Shown here: one piece after another, positions 61,119-64,000 of the stretch
How the letters are laid out: the number at the start of each line of letters is the position of its first letter
Numbering within the stretch: position 1 is the first letter of the stretch
NCBI RefSeq assembly: GCF_028583545.1
Contig: NZ_CP087107.1
Span: 258,501-322,500 of the forward strand
DNA from: Methylobacterium sp. NMS14P
GTDB lineage: Bacteria; Pseudomonadota; Alphaproteobacteria; Rhizobiales; Beijerinckiaceae
DNA length: 64,000 bases
Direction of reading: 5' to 3'
The notes under the pieces: model-generated
What the model saw: only the letters and a program-made list of their open reading frames with translations
Databases searched by the model: none
What the model was told of the DNA's origin: nothing
Made by a program: the position numbers and the translations under genes

Positions 61119-63503
61119 TCAGGCCCGGCGGCGTGCCGCTGCCGGTCGCGGCGTCCGGGCCACCCGGCCCCGCCGCTTCTCGCGCTCCGCGGGCCGCTTG
61201 GCCTTCGCCCCTCCGGAACTCGCGTCGTCCCTCCCCTGCCGCGGCTGCGCGGCGTGCGCGTCGAGGAAGCGTCGGCACGCGTCGAAATCCGTCTCCGCTT
61301 CCGGAGGGCACGGGATTCCGCGCTGCTGGGCGAGGCTGCGCGCGTAGCCGACCATCGCCGCGCTCGGGATCCGCCGACCGCCGGGGTGTTCGGCGTCGCC
61401 CTCCTGCGCGGCGCGCGGTCCGGCATGGGTGTCGAGGAACGCGCGGCAGACGCTGATGCTGCTCTTGCAGCCGCGCGGCAGCGTCACGCCCTTCCGCTCG
61501 GAGAGGCTCACCGCGAACGCCATCATGGCCGGCGTCGGCGGCCGCTGGTCGCCCTGACTGGCTGGGATCAGGCTCGGATCGAGGCTGACCGCCGGCGCCT
61601 GCGCGATCGCGGCGATCAGGTCGTCGAGGCGCGCGCGGGTGCGCTGCCGGAAGGCGTTCGCGCGCGCGACGGCCTCGGCACGCGTGGCCGCCCGTCCGAT
61701 CTCGGCGAGTTCCGCCTCGAACATGGCGCGCCCGACCGGGTCCCCGTAGGCCGGGAACACGCCGCGCACCGCGCGGATGAAGGTCAGGCCGACCTCGGTG
61801 ACCTCGATGGCCGGATCCTTTCCCGTGGACAGCGTGATGTAGCGACTCTTCAGGAGCTTGGGCAGGATCGTGTCGCGGGTCGCGGCCGTACCGAGACCCT
61901 TCGGCTCGTTCGGGTTGGCGGGGTTCTCCAGGGCGCGCTTGGCGGCCGGATCGTCCACTTGGTCGATCAGCCGGCCCATCACCACCGGCAATTCGCCTCG
62001 GGTGATCCGCCGCGGTGGCTCGGTCATCGCGGTGGCAACGTCCGCCGTCGCGGCGGAGGCGCCCTCCCCGTCGGTCACCAGCGGCAGGCGGGTGGCGGTG
62101 GCTTCCGCCTCGCGCTTGGCCTTGCCGGGCACGGCATCCGCTTCGGCCTCGGCCTCGCTGCCGTAGATCGCGCGCCAACCCGGAGCGCGCACGACGCTGC
62201 CGGAGACGGCGAACCGCTTCACGCCCAGCGGTGTCGCCACATCCGCGGTGACGCTCGTGCGCGCGTCGACACCGTCGGGAAGGTGCGCGGCGAGATAGGC
62301 CTTCGCCACGAGTTCCCACAACCGGAACTGATCGACGCCGAGACGGCCGCGCTCGGGCACCTTGCGCAGGGGCACGATGGCGTGGTGCTCGCCCGGATCC
62401 GCGACGTAGTGGCCCCTGAGGCCGCGACGGATCAGCGGCGCGGCGTCCTGCGGAACGACCGCGCTCAGGTCGGTCAGGACGGTCGTGACGGCCGCGACGA
62501 TCGCGGCGGCATCGCCGGCCTGGCCCTCCGGCAGGTGCTCGGACTCCGTGCGCGGGTAGCTGAGGTAACCCTGATCGTAGAGGTCCTGAGCCACGCCGGC
62601 CGTGTGCTGCGGGTCCCAGCCGAACCGTTTGGCGCAGCGCCGCGCGAGGGTGTCCTTCGAGAACAGCCGGGGCGGCGCGCGCCGGACATCCTTGTGCGCG
62701 ACCGCCAGGGGGCCCGACCACGTCGCCGCGGCGGTGCGGACCGTCTCGGCGATCGCCGCGTCGAAGATCCGCTCCTTCGGGGCGTGCCACAGGGTGATCT
62801 CCGCGCCCGCGTCGGTGGCCAAGTGCACCGCGACCTTGAAGAAGTCCTGCGGCACGAAGGATCGGATCCGCTCCTCGAGGTCGGCCAGGATGGCGAGGGT
62901 GGGCGTCTGCACGCCGCCGAAGCGCCAGGGCTCCCGGAAGGCGGGCGGCCGCAGGCGCAGCGAGATTGCCCGCGTGCCGTTCAGGCCGAGATGATAGTCC
63001 TCGTACTGCCGGCACAGCGCTTCGAGGTAGGCGGCGTAGTCGCGCTCGCCCGACTCGGGGTCCTTGGCCAGGGCCGCGAAGGCGCGCCGGATCGAGACCT
63101 CGTCGAGCGCGCCGAGCTTGAGCCGGTCGACCCGGCCGTTCCAGCCGAGATGCTCGAGGACTTCCCAGGCGATCATCGAGCCCTCGCGACCGGGATCCGT
63201 GGCGATGATCACGCGGTCCACGCCGCTCAGCGCCTGCCGGATCGCGGCGATCTTCGGCCCGTGCGACTGGCCGGACCGGTTCGTGCCGTAGCCGACCGGG
63301 ATCGTGGCGAGGACGATCGGGAGGACGTCGAAGCGCCAGGGCTTCCACTCGGGCCGGATGCTGCCCGGCTCCTCGGCCGACAGCAGGTGTCCCTCCGCGG
63401 CCACGCAGACCGTGCTCGGGGAGCGGAAGAAGCGCTGCAACTGGCGCATCGCCGAGGGCTTCTCGAAGAAGAACAGCGTGCGACCGGAACTCGGAGGTGA
63501 CAT
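61119..63503 (-). CDS. Type IA DNA topoisomerase, topoisomerase III-like
   Basis: 794 residues. The TOPRIM domain has the catalytic Glu14 (FFFEKPSA) and DPGREG (residues 103-108). The nucleophile is Tyr316 in GYLSYPRTES, preceded by FGGVQTPTLAILADLE. This is a topoisomerase III core that relaxes or decatenates single-strand-containing DNA. The C-terminus has no four-Cys zinc fingers; it holds two 39-residue repeats joined by 18 residues, then an Arg/Lys-rich tail. Such TopB-like enzymes are often accessory (plasmid or island type) in alphaproteobacteria. ATG 63503 is used with GGAG-type bases upstream. Confidence 0.92.
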   Translation of the reverse strand: MSPPSSGRTLFFFEKPSAMRQLQRFFRSPSTVCVAAEGHLLSAEEPGSIRPEWKPWRFDVLPIVLATIPVGYGTNRSGQSHGPKIAAIRQALSGVDRVIIATDPGREGSMIAWEVLEHLGWNGRVDRLKLGALDEVSIRRAFAALAKDPESGERDYAAYLEALCRQYEDYHLGLNGTRAISLRLRPPAFREPWRFGGVQTPTLAILADLEERIRSFVPQDFFKVAVHLATDAGAEITLWHAPKERIFDAAIAETVRTAAATWSGPLAVAHKDVRRAPPRLFSKDTLARRCAKRFGWDPQHTAGVAQDLYDQGYLSYPRTESEHLPEGQAGDAAAIVAAVTTVLTDLSAVVPQDAAPLIRRGLRGHYVADPGEHHAIVPLRKVPERGRLGVDQFRLWELVAKAYLAAHLPDGVDARTSVTADVATPLGVKRFAVSGSVVRAPGWRAIYGSEAEAEADAVPGKAKREAEATATRLPLVTDGEGASAATADVATAMTEPPRRITRGELPVVMGRLIDQVDDPAAKRALENPANPNEPKGLGTAATRDTILPKLLKSRYITLSTGKDPAIEVTEVGLTFIRAVRGVFPAYGDPVGRAMFEAELAEIGRAATRAEAVARANAFRQRTRARLDDLIAAIAQAPAVSLDPSLIPASQGDQRPPTPAMMAFAVSLSERKGVTLPRGCKSSISVCRAFLDTHAGPRAAQEGDAEHPGGRRIPSAAMVGYARSLAQQRGIPCPPEAETDFDACRRFLDAHAAQPRQGRDDASSGGAKAKRPAEREKRRGRVARTPRPAAARRRA
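61248..61535 (-). repeat. Two copies of a 39-residue coding repeat at the topoisomerase C-terminus
   Basis: Copy 1 (61419-61535) reads PAMMAFAVSLSERKG...SVCRAFLDTHAG and copy 2 (61248-61364) AAMVGYARSLAQQRG...DACRRFLDAHAA. Each is exactly 39 codons. They share the pattern A-M-x-x-[FY]-A-x-S-L-x-x-x-[KR]-G and C-R-x-F-L-D-x-H-A. They likely form a small helical DNA-binding or zinc-free clamp that replaces zinc fingers. Confidence 0.85.
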
Positions 63504-64000
63504 GTCGCTGACCGATAGGACTGTCGCCGCGCCGGGCGGCAGTTCACATTTTGTTCCAGTCCGTCGCCGCTTGCAACCGGCGTCATGGAATGGGAGGCCG
63601 CCGGGGCCGCGTCGCCGCATTACCCGGGTGCGCGGTTCGGGCCACGATGCGGTCGCCGCACCGGTTGCCGGCGGCGCCATTCACGGAAACTCCGTCTACG
63701 GAGCCGACGCGGATCGGTCGAGCGCATCGTGGACGCCCGGATGCTCTGTCTTCGCGACCCGTCGTACGGCGGCATCTCACGCGGTGGCTCCCGTCCGCGC
63801 TCGCCAGAGTCCGAGCCGGGCAAGGCCGCCGGCTGGAACCCGGCACCCCGTGTCGCCGGAACCCCGCCTGCGCCCGGCGCCGCGCCATCGACGGCCGCGC
63901 GTTCGGCGCCCCGAAGGCTCCGAACGCGCGGCTGCGCGACGCGGTGTTCCCGCCCCTGGGGCCTGCCGGGGCGGGCATCTAGCTGACGTGAAACCGAGGC
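63504..64000. other. Right end of window, nothing recognised
   Basis: 497 bases past the topoisomerase start. Several overlapping frames are open on both strands but all are Arg/Pro-rich and lack motifs. No RNA gene or dyad was recognised. Confidence 0.5.

Noticed and set aside
1..64000. CRISPR arrays, tRNA or rRNA genes, prophage or transposase genes
   Set aside because: No regular repeat-spacer pattern, tRNA cloverleaf arms, rRNA core sequence or transposase motif was seen.

Overview
The window is about 72% GC and densely coded, with frequent TTG and GTG starts preceded by GGAGG-type ribosome sites. Gene content (DUF6894, TAXI-type binding protein, CoxL-family hydroxylase with a Liv-type ABC importer, NtaA/SfnB/Ssu sulfur genes, small secreted proteins with short signal peptides) points to an alphaproteobacterium of the Methylobacterium/Methylorubrum type. 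This is inference from composition and families; no rRNA, tRNA, phage, IS element or CRISPR array was seen.

Region 1 (1-15413) reads as a purine / N-heterocycle catabolic block. A racemase fragment of the allantoin/hydantoin racemase family, an MFS anion permease, two 5-hydroxyisourate hydrolases (one Tat-exported, one cytoplasmic), OHCU decarboxylase and an FAD monooxygenase that could hydroxylate urate would together convert urate to (S)-allantoin and racemise it. After a cupin gene and a TetR gene on the opposite strand comes a tightly overlapping operon: a three-subunit molybdenum hydroxylase (FAD, 2Fe-2S, Mo subunits), a five-gene branched-chain-type ABC importer and a CoxG-like SRPBCC protein. 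A 94-bp inverted repeat of the REP type lies between the Mo subunit and the transporter.

Region 2 (15414-19474) holds gene remnants, an MHS-type transporter, an HxlR regulator divergent from a short-chain dehydrogenase, and a tautomerase gene broken by a frameshift.

Region 3 (19548-33718) is an organosulfur acquisition island: two NtaA/DszA-type and one SsuD-type flavin monooxygenases, a DszC/SfnB-type flavin monooxygenase, two sulfonate-type binding proteins, one SsuBC permease/ATPase pair, and a SoxCD-like sulfite dehydrogenase with its cytochrome c. Desulfonation would release sulfite and the SoxCD-like pair would oxidise it. A TonB-dependent receptor and then a NiCoT metal permease follow.

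Region 4 (33945-46693) is accessory: small lineage-type genes, a TAXI binding protein with two membrane segments, a PAS protein, a Phd/PIN toxin-antitoxin pair, two TetR genes each facing a divergent gene across clear paired operators, an MFS exporter, a catalase-like protein and an epoxide hydrolase.

Region 5 (46781-64000) holds two beta-propeller proteins, an exported metallo-beta-lactamase-fold hydrolase, a NarL-type two-component pair, a GH15 glycosidase, several small membrane or secreted proteins of unknown function, a TetX-like FAD monooxygenase, DUF72 and DUF4186 proteins, and a type IA topoisomerase ending in two copies of a 39-residue repeat.
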